Positions 14,030 through 26,359 of a DNA stretch of 64,000 bases are shown here, in pieces. The notes beneath the pieces are model-generated. The model had not been told where the DNA came from. It saw only the letters and a list, made by a program, of their open reading frames with translations, and searched no databases. Source of the DNA: Ignelater luminosus (taxonomy: Eukaryota > Arthropoda > Insecta > Coleoptera > Elateridae); assembly GCA_011009095.1 (NCBI GenBank), contig VTPC01090925.1:124968-188967 (forward strand), given 5' to 3'. A program made the translations under genes and the position numbers. Each line of letters begins with the position of its first letter. Positions within the stretch are counted from its first letter, which is position 1.

Positions 14030-14100
14030 TTAGTGTGTTTCGTGTTATTGAGAGACCGACGATCCGTCTCCGTCCGTAAGGTAAGCCAATAAAAGCCGTT
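14030..14100 (+). other. CG-rich patch ending in a splice donor
   Basis: A short CpG-containing patch ends in CCGTAAG|GTAAGCC near 14082, a near-perfect 5' splice site. It might be an untranslated first exon. No open frame of note is present. Confidence 0.2.
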
Positions 14101-15580
14101 TGCACGGTGAGCGCAACCAACTGACAGGACACTAAGGAATTTGAGTACAACATGGTTAGTTTATTGCAAATTCCAGTCGTTTCAGTTCATTATCTAACAA
14201 TTAATATGAAGTAGGAAACAGAAGATGAGAAGTAATTATGCTTAATGGATTATTGCTTTGTTAAAGGTAAATTTCTAAAGAATTTTTAAATGAAAACATC
14301 ACATGCAGCGTGTGAATATAAATGTTATCGGTAGAACGGAAATGTAATAGTCAAACTGAGAAAATTGTCAAATACCAACTTGTAAAAGTAATTTACTATT
14401 TGCTTCTTAGGGATATTTGCATAAGGTTTGCTTAATAGATCTTGGGCGAAATAAGGTTTTACCGCATACCTCAATTCAGGAAACATGGGACCGCCGTTTA
14501 ATTTATTCCGAATACAGGGTTAATGCCTAAGACCAATTTACGCAAGTAATCACGCAACTTAAAGGAATATAGCTTGCAAATTTAATCATTTAAATGTTTT
14601 TATTCCGTTTGAGATTATTAGAGAAATATTAATGTTTACATTAATTATTGTATTTGTTGTTCTCATTTAATTGGGCAATAAGCTTTTATAAAAATATGGA
14701 TTAACCTAGATATCTTGATTAAATAAGATAAGTTATCTACGTAAGTTTCTCTAAATCCTGAATATTAATTCATAAAATATGTCTTTCATAACTAAATAAA
14801 TCAATAGATCTATAAAGAAACGTAAAAAGCCTAACAGCTCATTTTCAATCTCTCAAAATCAACAATACACGCTCAACTATCCGAAAACATTGTTTTATCT
14901 GAAGCCATTTCTAAGTTTTTCCCATTAGTTTATGATTTGATATAACATTTGTTATTATTAACGCTGCATTAATAAGAAACTCAACTTGTTTTCCCTATGT
15001 TGGGCACAATGTGGAACATCATGATGAAACCTTATTTCGTCCCTACTTTTGTTTACTTCCTAGTAGAGAATACTATCATGAGCAGCAGTTTTACAAAAAG
15101 ACAATCCATTACGCAATGTGGTGGCGTAGTTGGACATGGTTTTTTGTTAATAATAATTTGGTTAATATAATTATTGTAATTTTGATAATGTAGTTTTAAA
15201 AGTTATTATATTTATTGATCGAATGTTTTATTAATTATTATTGCAACTCCAAGAAGTATTCGCCACTCAAGAAATAAGACAAACGAAGTGATCTTTATAT
15301 ACATTGGGCAAAAGAATAACTTCAGTTGGTGACCCCAACTACAACTACAAGATAAAAGAAACAGAAGAAATTTTACTTTAAGAAATATTCATATTTTGTC
15401 GTCTTATAACTAAAATTACGTGAGACTACAGTTTCATTAAAGAGACCATTACAATGCGTCCTGCCAGCGTGGAAGATTATGGCAAAACACTCTCTATCAT
15501 GGCGAGTGTAAAATAAAACGGAAGTAAAGCCCAGGATTCTGGGTAGAAAAAATTCTTCCGTATCATCCTCAAAAGAAAAA

Positions 15581-16326
15581 CTACTGATTGCGACTTATAA
15601 ATACCATGGGAACACAAGAACATCTAACAGACTTGGAACAAGAACTAGAACAGATCAAGTGAGACGTACTGGGATTATGCAAAACACGACTTCCAGGAGA
15701 AAAATGTTACACACTGGAATCTGGATACGAGCTCTTTTAAAACAATTCAGATCAAGACCCGCACCACTAAGGAGTAGCCCTCCTAATCAACAAAAGAAGA
15801 AAACACGTGATCACCAAATTCACGGCATCTCAAACCGTGTTATACATGTCACGATGAAATTATCCAAGAAATATACGATACAGATCATCCAACTGTACGC
15901 TCCTACCAGTGCATCAGATCAGTTTGTGGAAAGATTCTACGAGAATATAACAACTGCCAGGCGAACAGAGAACACACACTACTGCCTAGTCATCGGAGAT
16001 TTCAATGCCAAAGTAGGGACAAAAATGGACAACTTTGAAAACATAGGAAAGTTCGATATCGGAAACAGAAACGACCGTAGTGAAAGACTAATAGAACACC
16101 TACAATATGAACAACTCTACTGTATGAACACCTACTTCAAGAAACCAGTCAAAATGAAATGGACATGGCAAAATCCAGAGGGGAGAACTAGAAATGAAAT
16201 CGACTTTATCTTGGCAAGCGACAAATCTATGTCTTGGTGATAAATAAAATACACACGGGTAGCGATCACAGACTGCTAAGAACCACAATCACAATTAACG
16301 TAAAATTCGAACGACGCAAACTAATC
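15581..16326 (+). pseudogene. LINE endonuclease domain (EEP fold)
   Basis: Matches run in order: LGLCKTRLPGEKC (the catalytic Glu of CETR is Lys here), an RVIHV strand, LYAPTS, VIGDFNAKVG (Asp and Asn ligands) at about 15990-16016, ARNEID-like RNEIDFIL near 16191, and GSDHRLL at 16258-16278 (the Ser-Asp-His end motif). The longest open part is 15659-16240 (193 residues). Frame changes occur near 15660 and 16235. In a live element the domain nicks target DNA to prime reverse transcription. Confidence 0.85.
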
Positions 16327-17880
16327 AAGAAATTCTGCCCAACAATAGACGCAATCAGAAAAAACGAAGAAAAACACCAACAGAAGCTTAAACACAAACC
16401 GCTGCTAAATTGTGGAAACCTAGAATTAAACTATCTAATCCAAAAACCACAAAGGACATACAAACTGCAACGAAAAATGCAGTAACTCAAATAAAACCAA
16501 AAGAGATAAAAATAACTAACAAAACAAAACAACTAATTAACTTGAAACGAAACTTAAATAGAAACTCCGACAAATATAAACAAATCAACAAGACCATAAA
16601 ACAGAAAATCAGGAAAGACAAGCGAAATTATAACGCAAGAATGATAAAAGATACAATTGAAAACAACAAAAACATGAAAGTCTAAAAAACATAACATCAC
16701 ATGGTCAATAGCAAATGTACCCTATGAAAGACAAAATTGGTCAATTGGTCACAAGCAAAACAGAAATCTCTAAAGTGCTCGAAGACTTCTATACAGAATT
16801 GTACGAGTCAAATTCTAAAGCAAACCTACCAGAAATAACAATACGAAATGTCAATTCCGAAGAGATACCTACAGTCACACTCAGGAAATATATACAGCTC
16901 TACAACAAATGAAAAATGGCCGGTGCCCAGAAAAAGAGGGCATAGCTATAGAAATGTTAAAAATCCGCTAACTAAAGCCATCCGACTACTGATAAACCGC
17001 TGTATCAGTGAAGGCAAAATACCAACAAGCTGGAAAAACGCAGAAGTGAACTATAGGCCAATTAGTCTATTATCGCATCTGTATAAGTTGCTAACAAAAA
17101 TTCTTACACACAGACTGACAAGCAAACTGGACTTCTATTAACCTGTCGAATAGGCAGGATTCAGAAAGGATCTTAGACCACTGGCAACATTCAAACCTTG
17201 CGAACGCTGATTGAGAAATGCAAAGAGTTCAACCTCTCATTACGCCTAGGGTTCGTAGATTTCCAAAAGACTTTTGACTCAGTGGAGTTTTGGTAAATAT
17301 TCGAAGGACTAAACTACGCAAGAGTAGACTTCCGTTATACCACCTGACTGAAAGACATCTATACATTACGTGTACGTTAAGATCAATGAAACTGCAAATA
17401 CGAGAAAAATACTATTACAAAGAGGAGATACTATTTCTCCCAAGATCTTTACACTGGCGCTAGAAAACGTATTTAAAATATGAAGTGGGAAGAAAAGGGA
17501 GTAAACATAGGTGGTACATACCTCAACCATTTGCGCTTTCTAGACGGCATAATCATAATAAGTAAAAATGAAGAAGAATTAAAACAAATGTTAACCGATC
17601 CTGCTCTGAACTCAAAGACCACAAGACTACAAATGAACTAGGGAAAAACAAAAAAAATATCAAACAGCCAAAGACAAATTCAGGTAAACCAACAGATCAT
17701 AGAAAAGGTCCATGAATACGTCTACCTTGGGCACCTCACTAAGTTAGGAAAACCAAACCAAACCACCGAGATCACAAGGCAAACAAAATTTGAATGGACG
17801 GCATTTAGAAAACTTAGTGAGATACTAAGAAACCAAGAAATACCAATGAGTTTGAAAAAAAAAGGTATGGGGCACGTGCA
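16327..17880 (+). pseudogene. LINE linker and reverse transcriptase domain
   Basis: A lysine/asparagine-rich linker (16410-16685) leads into NYRPISLLSHLYKLLTKIL (about 17049-17105), then AGFRK near 17156. Motif A is FVDFQKTFDSVE at 17252-17287, motif B is RGDTISPKIFTLALENVF at about 17419-17472, and the metal-binding YADD is replaced by FLDG at 17537-17548. Stops and shifts interrupt it throughout. The blocks are clear enough to fix the family, and the loss of the second Asp shows inactivity independently of the stops. Confidence 0.83.
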
Positions 17881-17883
17881 TTC

Positions 17884-18209
17884 TACCCGTAATGAGATAT
17901 GGTGCAGAAACAATGGCAATAACAGATAAAAGCGCAAACAAATTAAAAACAACGCAACGTGCTATGGAAAGGGCAATGATCGGCATAAGTAATTACAGAA
18001 ATTACACAAACACAGAAATTAAGCGCCGAACAAAGGTCACAGACATTATGAAGAAAGTCCTAAAGCAAAAAGAGAGTTGGGCCGAGCACGCCGCGAGAAA
18101 ACCTACAGAACTTTGGGTAAACCGACTCATAGGATGGCGACCTAGTACATCAAAAAGGAACGTCGGCAGATCACAGAAGAGATGGACAGACTATATCAGA
18201 AATAGATAG
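17884..18209 (+). pseudogene. LINE C-terminal tail (RTE-like type)
   Basis: The open frame of about 105 residues reads MRYGAETMAITDK, RAMERAMIGIS, IKRRTKVTDI, WAEHAARK and KRNVGRSQKRWTDYIRNR. This succession is the conserved C-terminus of insect RTE-like LINE polyproteins, where the final GR(P/S)xxRW block is typical. It ends with a TAG at 18207-18209, close to the natural end. It is the best preserved part of the element, as expected for LINE 3' ends. Confidence 0.85.
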
Positions 18210-18269
18210 AAAAATTCAGTTTTAATCAAAATTATTTAGAAAACTAACAAACTTATTAGGTTCTCTCAA

Positions 18270-18740
18270 AATACATACCATTACATATCACCGACAAACC
18301 AAGGGCATGGTAGAAAGGCTTCAGACAATTGGAGAAAGTTCTCATTACTAGAGGTAATTCTCGGTGCTGGAGTGATGACATTACAATAATTTTGTAAGAA
18401 TTTTGCACTTTCGTAAAAGAAGATTTAAAATGTCAAGCGGCAGAATTAGTTTATGGACAAACCTTGGAGATTTCAGAAGAAATCTATGTGCTTTCACAGC
18501 AACCTGAACTTGATCAATAAACCTTTTTAACTAAATTAACTAAACGACAACGGAATGTCCTAAGAAAAGCACCAAAAGCCAGAAAGTCTGACTTGGATGT
18601 CAAAAGTTTGGACCCTCGCCGTTCCGGAACGGGTAAACAGAAAGTAATGATACTTTCCCAGTAGATAGAGCTTTCGAAGCTGTATTGAATGAGCCTAAAC
18701 AAACAGAGGGTCATGACCCGTAAAAAGTATGCCGACCCTT
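18270..18740 (+). pseudogene. gypsy integrase C-terminal fragment
   Basis: At 18282-18326 the frame reads YHRQTKGMVERLQ, the integrase block containing the last catalytic Glu of the DDE triad (YHP-xx-NGMVERxH in live copies). At about 18411-18490 it reads FVKEDLKCQAAELVYG followed by LEISEE, matching the post-core block of gypsy integrases of the AELVYG type. The two are about 85 bases apart in different frames, so it is broken. The same lineage occurs on the minus strand at 54.7-54.95 kb. No LTRs were found here; it is a fragment that lies right behind the LINE. Confidence 0.68.
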
Positions 18741-18749
18741 ACCCAGCAG

Positions 18750-19885
18750 CTTCTTTACAGTTTCCAAAGTTTATTTCAGTTCAATTGTATACTCACATCT
18801 TTTTAGCATGTACAAATCGAAACAAGTACAGACCTTTAAAGCATCTTGTACTTTATATTAAGAATTTTTTCTAGTACATCACTTCTTGGTAAGATAGTAA
18901 ACATCTGAAAAAGAAACTGTACATTTTGCTAATGAAAAGTCCATTAGAAGTAAAAATGGTTGGGTAGTCATGAGGTGGAATAATACTCAAAGTACCCGGT
19001 AAGCAAATTAAAAATGGCACTTTCTTCCTATATCGTTTTCACCAAATTACAGGTAAAAACAAGTCTAAAGCTTTCCTAGAATCTGTAATCAGTTGCACAT
19101 CAATTGGAGAGCATTCCTTTATTTTCAAGAGCAGAAGTTTAGCGGAAGGTGATACGTAGTGATAATTTCCTTTTGGAAAAGCGGCGAACAGAGATGATTA
19201 AAGACACAGATGCTTGATAAAACCACGAATACAACCGCAAACACAAAGCAGAAGCTTTTAGGATAGCCCTGGTCGGTTTGGTTCTGGGTCTTACAGTGCA
19301 CGGTAGGCTTTAAATAGTTCCCATTTGTCTGTTCGTTCGATTTCTCTTCATGTATTTAATCAGATCGATAGAAATTTCCTTTTTTATATTCTAACTTTCT
19401 TAAAATATTCTTGTAGAAAATTCATACTGATATTGGATAAAATCTACTTTTAAATTCAAAACTGTATAGAATACCATGTCATTCTCAATAACACCTAAAC
19501 GCTTTTGTTAGCCCCCAGGGAATCAACTGAACTACTTTTTACAAAAAAGGTAGGTAACTGTGAAATAAGCCTCCTGGAAGATGCAATGGTCGGGGGAAAT
19601 ACCGTCATTGGAATTAGTCGAGAAGAGCAGTCAGCTTTAGTAACTTTCAATGACACACTTTATCCTATAGAAAGATGGTTTGCATTGTTTTAAGTTTCTC
19701 TTCTGTTTCTGGAAAGTGAACACCCGATAGGCGTAGAAACAGAATGTGCAACTAATCTGTCTTTCATTTCTTAAATCCCAGTAGGCATTTCTTAGCAGTG
19801 TTTTATCAAACTTTCGTCAATTTTTTAAAATAAAAAAAGACTATTTCTTTTCAGTTTAGAAATTATCACTTTTTAGATTCGGAAA
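18750..19885. other. AT-rich stretch, one small unassigned frame
   Basis: No recognised feature. A 62-residue frame at 19505-19693 (contains VGGNTVIGISREEQSAL) has a fairly balanced composition but matches nothing I know and has no Kozak or splice support. Confidence 0.4.
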
Positions 19886-19889
19886 TACT

Positions 19890-21120
19890 GCATATAAGCT
19901 ACCTGCCCTCCCGCGAACACTGCGTACGAGTGCACCAGGCTAAGTCGAGGGTGTACATGCCGCAAGCCGGCGTGCCTCAGGGGTCCATCCTTTCCCCTCT
20001 CCTATTAATTTTCTACTGCCATGACATCCCTCGCCCCGAAGAGCCTGAGGTCCGCCTCTTGCAATTTGCGGACGGCATGGTCCTCTAGGTGACGTCTCGA
20101 AGCTCCGCCGAGGAATCAAAAATCCTGCCGTACGAACTAGGATGCCTGGAGACTTGGTTCCAAAAGTGGTGGATCAGACCGATCCCTCAGGAAACAAACC
20201 TCATCTTATTCCGCCACCCCAACTACACCCACACAGCCAGATTCGATCCCGACGACGTCCGCCTGGATATGCGGGGCTCGCGCTTCCAGCTTTCGCCATC
20301 TGTCAAGTACCTTGGCATCACTTTTACCCCCACGTGAGCAGCGCAGCAGTTTGCTCTCTAGACTGTGCGGCGGCATTCCAGGCTGCCATCCTAGAACGTT
20401 ACTTCACACATACAAAACTTTCATAAGACTCGTGATCGGTTACAGCTTCACCGTCTTCGCCTGCGCACCGTCATATGCGATCAGGAGACTCCGACAGAAG
20501 AGAGGGTCATCTGCAGAAGGTTTTCCGCCTAGAGCGCTTTTTCCCTTCGGAAGAAGCTTGCGACACAGCGGGAATTCTCCCTGTAGATGCGCGCCTCGAA
20601 TTGATGAGGGGTCGCTATGTGAGGGCGGGCGAATGAACTAAACAAAGAGCAAAAGAAAATCCAAAATCCGCCCTCTCCCCCGAGTTGATAGACATACTTC
20701 TTGTCACCCCACTTATCTACAAAAAAGTCCCCATCCACAGTCCTCCGCGAAACTACCGAGCAACGTAGGTAGCGTCCTCGCGCTACGTTTTCACTAGGGT
20801 TTTCCGTGATTTGCCCTAGTGGTCAAGGCGAATGCCGGAACAGAAATTTCCACGAACCCATCACCGTATATAAACGCGCCGCATCGAACCCTCCCCCTCC
20901 GCCATCACAACACCGAGGAACCGCCGCCCCACCATCTAAGGCCTACACTACTGCTGCTGTTACACCTACAACCACTACACCCACAAACACAAACACACAC
21001 AAACCACAGGACGAGCACGAACCGAACCGGATTCTAAGTCGCTGACTACACACAATCCCCCTTTTCCAAAAGGACAAAGAAGCTTCAGAAGAAGCTTAAA
21101 ACGGCCTCCCGGGAAATTAA
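19890..21120 (+). mobile_element. Jockey-type LINE, 5'-truncated, GC-rich
   Basis: The 3' half of a non-LTR element: reverse transcriptase from about motif B onward, the C-terminal domain and a long 3' tail. Its GC content is far above the flanking DNA, with an abrupt change near 19890, which fits a 5'-truncated insertion from a family with a different base composition. The tail (about 20760-21120) holds a TTTCCGTGATTTGCCCTAG-type stretch followed by GCGAATGCCGG, a signature I associate with insect LINE and SINE 3' regions, and proline/threonine-like CAC-rich repeats. No poly-A or clean target duplication was seen. Confidence 0.78.
19892..20640 (+). pseudogene. Jockey-type reverse transcriptase C-terminal half
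   Basis: In order: YLPSREHCVRV, AGVPQGSILSPLL (motif B), LLQFADGMVL (motif C, FADG instead of FADD, 20065-20076), a stop, then SPSVKYLGITF (20300-20330), a frameshift, then LHTYKTFIRLVIGYSF, and finally FRLERFFPSEEAC and GILPVDARLELMRGRYV near 20525-20620. This is the arrangement of Jockey-clade ORF2 C-termini. One stop and at least two shifts break it. The second catalytic Asp is Gly. Confidence 0.82.
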
Positions 21121-21124
21121 CCTT

Positions 21125-24100
21125 GATTTCTACTTACTTAATATAAGATTGAATTAAAATATCAAAACACCATGCGGAACATTTGAATGCTCTACGTGAC
21201 GAATCACAAATTGATCAAACATTCATTTGTTGCAAAGAAGTCCAAGTTTTTCATTTGTTCGATTAAAAGTGTGAAAGTTTCAAAAGCGGACTCCGGGTCC
21301 TCAGTAACGCTCTTGTCGAATAACATAAATAACTGATATTTTTTTTTGTATTTAAGTATTTTCATTTATATTTGATAAAACTTAATAGAAAGGTTTCACG
21401 TTTCATATTGCTTATTTCAACGACAATTAAGTTTAATTCCTAATTGTTCAATAAATGTGTTGTTGTTTATTGTCATTAGGGACATAGTGTGTGTTCCAGG
21501 AAAATAACAAGACAATATAGAGTAATAAGGTAAGGTAATATTATCCTGCAATTCTAGTAACCAACGCGGGATATGATGCAGCTTTGGCTATAAAATTAAC
21601 CTCGGGAGCTCTTGTTAGTTTTGACGAAATCTTACTAATTTTGGGCAAAATTATTGTTGAACATCTCCGCGAGTACTTTTTAATTCTTGTAAGGTGTATT
21701 TACAAATACAACAAACAAACTATAATTACGAGTCAGTACTGTGGCTTGAATCAACTTAATTTGATATAAGATTAAATTTCCGCTACTATGCTACTTGTAG
21801 AAGTGTGAGGATTCAGGATTCAAAAAAGTAATTGCTGCCGCGCTCAAGTTTGCTAAAAAGTAGTAGTATCAAGCAATTACTAGATTGGTTACATTGCTTG
21901 AGCATACTGTTTATTATTTCATAAGTTTTAGAAATTTTACATTGGAAAATACAATAAAGGTGAGAATCACATTAATTCGCTGAAAACGAAATTAAATACC
22001 AAATTTAAAATTTATTAAAAACCAAAACCAATTTAATCCATCATTAGAGAGAATAAACAACCGATAATAGGTACAGTATTGTATTATGTACGAGTTCAAA
22101 CATTGATAGAAGTTCCTTTTGTTGGTAGATAGGTACCGATTGGAAACAATAGCGGAGGCCGCATTAGAGAGTTACTCGTATTCAATAGCAAACATCCTAT
22201 GTAGTTGTAACTTTACTGGATCCGTACATGCCATATATGGATTAAATTCAGGGATAATAGGAAAAAATCCAACATAAAAGCCGATAGAATTTAAACTAAA
22301 AGCAGCAAAGCGGTTGTTTTCGTTTAATCCCTGGTAAGCACGTTTAAAGTTTGATTTGAAGCTTTATTGCTGCATAAAGTGATTACCTTTTGAATTATGC
22401 GTAGGTAATAAATACGTAGTATGTGTAACAAACCTGAAAGTTAGAATATTAATGTGCAGAGTTCTTACATGTCCTAACAAAAGAATAAGTAATTTTCAAA
22501 CGGCGATGGAAACTTTTCTAAAATACGCTAGCCTTAAAAATATATTTAATAGTTTAGAAATGACTTCTGAATTTCAGTGTTTGAGATTTTAATTAACATC
22601 TAGAGAAAAATCGTCAAATTAAATTTCTTTCAATTATTTTCATCTTTATTGACTATTCAAAAGCAAAAGGAAGTAAAGCGCAAAAGAAGAAAAGTCAAAC
22701 AGAACGTACAAGTTTTTAATAAGGTATTCATAATTTGTTTAACTTTAAAGTTACATTCATACACTGGAAACATAATCTGTGACTAAAAGGTGGAACAACT
22801 TGCAAAATTTGTTAATGATTGATATAACGAAACCAATATAAACTGTATTCGAGCAGAACAAAAGTACAGAAGTTTGTAATTATAAAATGTAATGAAACTT
22901 TGAACGAAGTTGACAATAAGCAGCTTTTGCTGTCAGTCAGTGGCGTATACCAAATATAAACCTACAATTTGTAAACAAAATTGTCTTTAGACGTTTTATT
23001 ACTTCGCTCGCTTTTGAAATTTTACCTTAGGAAATAAAACAATGGCAATGACTGTTAATAATCTTTTAACAATAACAATTGGTTATTAAAATTTTATTAA
23101 GAATCCCTTGAAACAACTTGATTTCAATGCATTCCTCGTATTTCAAAGAATTGGAGTTGAAAAGTTAAATTCGAAATCTTACTGGTTCTAAATAAAAATT
23201 CATGCAAAGTAAAAACAAATACTTTAATTATCTTTCAATTTTAGCTTTGTATTCTAAAACTTAAGAAGCGAGATGTAAAATTGCGTACATATTATAATTA
23301 CATTACAGGATGTTTATAAACACAAATAAAAAATTCCAGGCTATTGAACCTACGGCAAGTTATAATTATTTATTTAATTATACGGCACAATGCAATCTAT
23401 TAAATGATTAATTACTTATATATTCATTCTAGGAATGAACCAATTTAATTGTCTTCATATACGCATGTTACTAAGGTTATAGGCACTGAAACACAATGCC
23501 ATTGCCTAGTGCTGACGTCCTTTGTAACACGGTAGTTATGTGCACGCCATTAATACATGTAGTAATACGAACGTTCAGTTTCTGCGGTTCAAGTAGGGTA
23601 TTGCACAGGGATGTGTATAACAGAGATCAAAAATGCGGGTGTCGTATGTTTGTATGTACATATGTACATGTGTATGGTGCTCTCCTATTATTAATGACGC
23701 TCCGGCGGCTCGTCGTCAATAATATGAAACGCCGTTCTTCTCTTTCCCTTGCAACTAAGTGACGAACGTTGAAATTAAATTGCGGCCGCAAAATGCATTT
23801 CATTTTATTAAAACACGAACGCGAGGTTTAATTTATTTTATTACATTCTTTCTGGAAAAAGTACAAAACGTAAAGGCCTAATATCAAAAAAATTCATTGT
23901 TTTCCAGGTGGCAAACAGATGCAGACGAATTATATTTCTGTAAATTTTTATACAAATAAGTACGTTCTATTACTTTTTGGCACGTATAAGAACGTCAAAG
24001 AAATCAAATACAAAAAGCAATTATTATAATATACAATCCCCAAGCACACCTACACAATTCATATGATCGTTTTTTCTAGAAAATTATTAACCACGACTGT

Positions 24101-26200
24101 CACTGTTAACGTTTTAAGTATTTGTAATACCCTATATTCTAGCTTGATAAAATATCTCTTATGTGTTTATAAACATGTTACAGAGATAATGTAATGACAT
24201 GTCTCTTTATACAAAAGTCAAAACTGTCAAATCAAGTACAAGGACAGGTATCTATTTAGACACTAAACCGTCTACCAAATTACAATTGAATTTAAGAAAG
24301 AGTCGTTAACCATCTTTTATACATTGTAACCCTCCTAATGACATTTTACAGAAGCGAGTGGTAGACCTCGGATGTTTGGCTGCTTCGTGAATCCCTAGTG
24401 TTTGGAAATACGTATTAGTTGTACCCCACCAACTGAACACACGTGGAAGAGGAGTGTCTCTTATACACAAGCTGATATCTGGATAAAAGAAGGAGGAAAT
24501 GTGCAATAAAAAGCACAGAATCGATCTCAGACGTTAAGCTAGTTAGGCTACTGCCTCAGAGTGCACAAATAAAATATTTTGCATTTGTCACCATTCAACG
24601 TAAAACACTGAATTTGTATAAAACAGTAATTTGTCACAGGCAAAACCCAGAAAAGCTACCTTATGCCCGTGCAGATCTTAATGTTGTGCTGGCAGCAGCT
24701 CGAGCGCCGGAGATGGGAGTGGTTCACAAATAATTTAATCCTAAATTAAAATAGAAACTCAATAAAGAAAACTCAGTTATTTCTTGAAGATGTCACAATC
24801 GATATGGGCACCAGAAGTCAAGTCAAAGTCAACACGTTCGCTGATGTGATTTCTCACCAGGAACACCCTGTATATATCGAAGACGCTATGACGGCAGTGA
24901 ACACTCTTTACTCAAACTCTCTTCAAACTTAACAAAGAAAGATTACACTGACTCAAACCCAATGCTCCTGCTTAAACAAAGTCACAACAATGTGCACAGC
25001 TAATTTTCACTGCAAGACTTGCATCGGACAATCAGGATCGGTGATCATTCCAAGCCGTACTGTGGAATCCAAAGTTTTACTAAACAAAAACAAAAAAAAA
25101 CAAAGGCGGCTCAAACAACACGCCGTGTACTAGTCCAATACCTGGTTTACATTACCTATGTATTGTTTAAACACAAACTATATATACTTTACCATAAAGA
25201 GAAATTACTGCAAAATACTCAAATAAAATGCAATGAAAATATGTTTACTTTTATTTATTTGATTCAACCTAAAAATGATAAGAAAAATAAAAAGCAAATG
25301 ATGTATATATAAAGAAAACTTTAAATTAGTCAAATAAATTAAAATTCAGAATCTAAATAAGGCGAAAGTCAAAATGTAAGTGTAAAATAAACGTTAAATT
25401 TTCAACAAAGTCAGTAAAACATTTAAAATTACAAAATTTTGCTATCTAATGTTGATAGAACTTTAGTATAATAAAGAAATATTACTATAACTCTAAATTC
25501 GTTAACCTTGGGCGCCCATTTTTTACAATAGTTACCTACAAAACTGTTAACCTGACTGATTGACTTCATTACGTAATACAAACAAAGTATATAATAAATA
25601 AATTTATTAAATCTATTAATATCTTATGGTTATAAATAACGGTCGATTGTCTTCCAGTTTGGGACAGAAGTCGATACCAAAGCCTGGACCAGTACCAGAG
25701 GATTTGTTCTTACTTTACAAAACTTCAGCCGCTTTCGGAATGGTCAATGACCCCTGTTTGCGTTCGAAACAACGCCAAACTTAGAGTACTTTAAACAAAG
25801 TCTAAATAATTTTGCATGGATGCATACTCTAATACACACAAATCCACATAAGCGTAGAATGTTCAGTACTATTAAATTAGGTCTTTTAAACCCAACGATG
25901 AATTTATTAACAAATTTGCGATGAACGAAAACATTCGAAAGTTAAAAAAAATCACTGATCAAAAAGTTCTCGACATTAGCACCAGAGATTTCTCAATCTT
26001 TACGATCCTAACTAAGTTAGCCACAATTTTTGGATTAATAAAATTTAATTCACAGAACGATAAATAACAATGTTTATTTCCAAGCATTCGTACAATTCTG
26101 ATGAAATCTGGTAAAGACAACCGTAACCGTCTGCAAATCTCACGGAACCATCCCCATTGAGATTTTCCCATAAATAAATTATGAATTTGCAATGCAAACG
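21125..26200. other. AT-rich stretch, no gene recognised
   Basis: No coding or RNA gene is supported. There is a perfect 16-bp palindrome (ATGTACATATGTACAT) at 23654-23669. The patch at 23490-23760 is more CG-rich than its surroundings but has no assignable product. A TATACAGGGTG-like motif on the minus strand sits at about 24864-24876, and a Tn5-end-like 17-mer is at 24455-24471 (see findings). Confidence 0.5.
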
Positions 26201-26221
26201 TATAATTACGAACCCTAAAAA

Positions 26222-26350
26222 CTAATTGAAACTTACTCTTGTAAGCCCCACAACCTTCTGCAGTCCTGTGCGTTTTCGACGCGCAGCGCGCGCTAAAGTT
26301 ACGGCCACGCCTTGATAAAGCGCAACTGTATTAGGACTTGAGTAACATAA
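26222..26350 (-). other. CpG-rich island with splice donor, possible exon
   Basis: On the minus strand a CpG-rich stretch (GCGCGCGCTGCGCG near 26280-26295) ends at AAGA|GTAAGT, a strong 5' splice site near 26228-26236. The open frame across it (62 residues, ending GLQKVVGLTR) matches no family I know. It lies on the same strand as, and upstream of, the PTB exon at 6.3 kb, so it might be an upstream exon of that or another gene; nothing ties them together directly. Confidence 0.25.
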
Positions 26351-26359
26351 ATACGAAAG

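Larger units (their letters stand above)
6430..15400. other. Long AT-rich non-coding stretch
   Basis: No recognisable gene. It is plausibly a large intron or intergenic DNA upstream of the PTB exon. Short purine-rich tracts near 7740-7990 and small unrelated frames (8846-9112, 9118-9348, 12540-12746) show no family motifs. GTAAGTAAGTAAG at about 9966-9979 is a short tandem repeat. Two GC-richer islands are listed separately. Confidence 0.5.
15581..18209 (+). mobile_element. RTE-like non-LTR retrotransposon (LINE), nearly full length, dead
   Basis: An apurinic-type endonuclease, a lysine-rich linker, a reverse transcriptase and a characteristic C-terminal tail occur in order on the A-rich plus strand over 2.6 kb. 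This is the layout of single-ORF LINEs of the RTE-like type common in insects. There are many stops and several frameshifts; the endonuclease Glu block reads CKTR instead of CETR, and the reverse transcriptase YADD box is changed to FLDG. The copy cannot be active. I saw no target-site duplication. A gypsy fragment follows within about 75 bases. Confidence 0.88.

Noticed and set aside
24658-24725. Possible upstream PTB exon (minus strand, reads NIKICTGI)
   Set aside because: The putative donor is in phase 2 while the known exon starts in phase 0, and the rest of the domain is absent.
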